In this document: one piece after another, positions 63,254-64,000 of the stretch
Position numbering within the stretch: the first letter of the stretch is position 1
How the letters are laid out: the number at the start of each line of letters is the position of its first letter
Made by a program: the position numbers and the translations under genes
Assembly: GCF_030409685.1 (NCBI RefSeq)
Contig: NZ_JAUFQJ010000007.1
Coordinates: 248,001 to 312,000, forward strand
Reading direction: 5' to 3'
Length of the DNA: 64,000 nt
From: Ferruginibacter paludis
Lineage (GTDB): Bacteria; Bacteroidota; Bacteroidia; Chitinophagales; Chitinophagaceae
Notes under the pieces: generated by a model
The model's input: the letters and a program-made list of their open reading frames with translations, nothing else
Databases searched by the model: none
What the model was told of the DNA's origin: nothing

Positions 63254-63439
63254 TTAATAAAAGCGGGATAGGGGTGTTAGAAAGTGTCTCAAATCGAAAT
63301 AGCTGCCTGCATCTGCCACCGCCTCTTTTTTTACTGCATTTGAATTGTAATTTTTGTATGTCCAGTCGCGACCTGCAGCCATGATTATCAGAGTCACAAC
63401 GATCACAAATAAGACGGTATGCGGAAGATTATTTTTCAT
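63254..63439 (-). CDS. Small membrane protein, hypothetical
   Basis: A 61-residue frame with a charged N-terminus and one hydrophobic helix (about 8-22, HTVLFVIVVTLIIMAA), then a polar tail. It lies 46 bases upstream of the cytochrome gene on the same strand. It may be a real small membrane protein of the same unit; no family was recognised. Confidence 0.4.
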   Translation of the reverse strand: MKNNLPHTVLFVIVVTLIIMAAGRDWTYKNYNSNAVKKEAVADAGSYFDLRHFLTPLSRFY

Positions 63440-63562
63440 AAATAATTTTATTGCTTTTGTATTCTAAATACAGGTGCAAGATATTTTTGAAAGGCCGCCA
63501 ACGCAATGCAGGTCTGCATGAGATGTTATAAAGGCTGCATGAATTGTTGAATATAATGAGCA

Positions 63563-63589
63563 TAAAAAAATGCCGGCGCTTGCCGGCAT
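63563..63589 (-). terminator. Terminator of the NmrA-like gene
   Basis: ATGCCGGC (63570-63577) and GCCGGCAT (63582-63589) form an 8-bp stem with a GCTT loop; the minus strand then has seven T. Confidence 0.85.
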
Positions 63590-63626
63590 CAAAACCATGT
63601 ACAGGGTTTGTGTATTGGTTTTTCGT

Positions 63627-64000
63627 TTACGCAATTATAGCATCTTCTGCTTTCATCATTGCTGTAAACCTGTTTTTATTTTTAATCAGCCAGCGTTCGA
63701 AGGGCTGCATGGCAGGGTTTAAACCATAACTTTCAATCAGGTCGATTTGCCGCTGCGGTATGTATAAACGTTGTACTTCAAACATATTCGCAAGCTCTTC
63801 TGCGCCGTCGAAACCCAGGGCCGCGTATTCATCTCTTGGGATGTATTGGTAGCTCACTTTTTTATCCAGTACACGGCTCATGGCAGCTGCATATTCGTAG
63901 CAGGTGTCATCTGCTCCCACCACACCCACTGTTCTGCCAATGTATTCAGCCGGGTGATTGAAAACGGCCGCCACTACAGGCCCCAGGTCATCAATGCTTA
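63627..64000 (-). CDS. NmrA-family NAD(P)-binding protein, 5' end missing
   Basis: The frame stays open to the right edge, so the true start lies beyond the window and an internal GTG at 63974 is not a start. The visible 124 residues begin SIDDLGPVVAAVFNHPAEYIGRTVGVVGADD and continue with VSYQYIPRDEYAALGFDG. This is the C-terminal part of an atypical short-chain dehydrogenase of the NmrA type, in which a vDDig motif follows the Rossmann core. Such proteins sense redox state or reduce small substrates. A strong terminator follows. Confidence 0.75.
   Translation of the reverse strand, partial: SIDDLGPVVAAVFNHPAEYIGRTVGVVGADDTCYEYAAAMSRVLDKKVSYQYIPRDEYAALGFDGAEELANMFEVQRLYIPQRQIDLIESYGLNPAMQPFERWLIKNKNRFTAMMKAEDAIIA

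Overview
The window looks like a chromosomal segment of a Bacteroidota bacterium, most likely of the Chitinophagaceae or a close relative. Evidence: a SusC/SusD pair, a T9SS type B sorting domain, many Sec or lipoprotein signals ending in ...AQ or ...C, no Shine-Dalgarno leaders, TAnnTTTG-like -7 boxes, LytS/LytTR regulators, and intergenic heptanucleotide repeats. No rRNA, tRNA, CRISPR array or intact insertion sequence was seen. The assignment rests on gene content only.

Layout. 1-2612: 3' part of an FG-GAP/ASPIC-UnbV secreted protein (minus). 2970-7696: a PhyH-type dioxygenase, two GH43-like enzymes and a vanadium-haloperoxidase/PAP2 protein. 7957-9283: a small AT-rich island with a HEPN-like protein and an unknown gene. 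9482-15284: a ricin-like lectin, a GH92 mannosidase and a PKD/T9SS surface protein. 16042-20006 (minus): a hybrid-type two-component system split into separate kinase and AraC-type regulator genes. 20249-36751: a polysaccharide utilization locus with SusC, SusD, a DUF3823 lipoprotein, GH2, a DUF4964/DUF5127/DUF4965 protein, a GH5-like enzyme, a LacI regulator, a sialidase-fold lipoprotein and a GH127 beta-L-arabinofuranosidase. 37159-42539: galactokinase, GH43, PQQ sugar dehydrogenase-cytochrome c and GH53 galactanase. 42570-56033: mixed genes, including a GAF sensor, a VOC protein, a Q/N-rich secreted protein, two glycosyltransferases, DUF1080 plus Gfo/Idh/MocA, ROK kinase plus FucP-like transporter, hemerythrin and DUF5602. 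56306-62351: two LytS kinases, a LytTR regulator and a facing reporter-type kinase-like protein. 62618-64000: a cytochrome c, a small membrane protein and a truncated NmrA protein.

How the genes may work together (inference): GH53, GH43, GH127, GH2 and galK suit breakdown of galactose- and arabinofuranose-rich plant glycans such as arabinogalactan or extensin. SusCD would import oligomers, and galK and ROK kinases would phosphorylate sugars. LacI-type palindromes lie upstream of susC and upstream of the sialidase/GH127 pair. The lacI gene sits between these two units, so a local regulon is plausible.

The most unusual signals are three or four histidine-kinase-like proteins with eroded catalytic motifs, one with Tyr at the phospho-acceptor position. 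The split HTCS and several families of intergenic repeats are also notable. The repeats include heptamer arrays at eight or more places, a three-copy element around GAGTGACACAACGATG, and compound palindromes.
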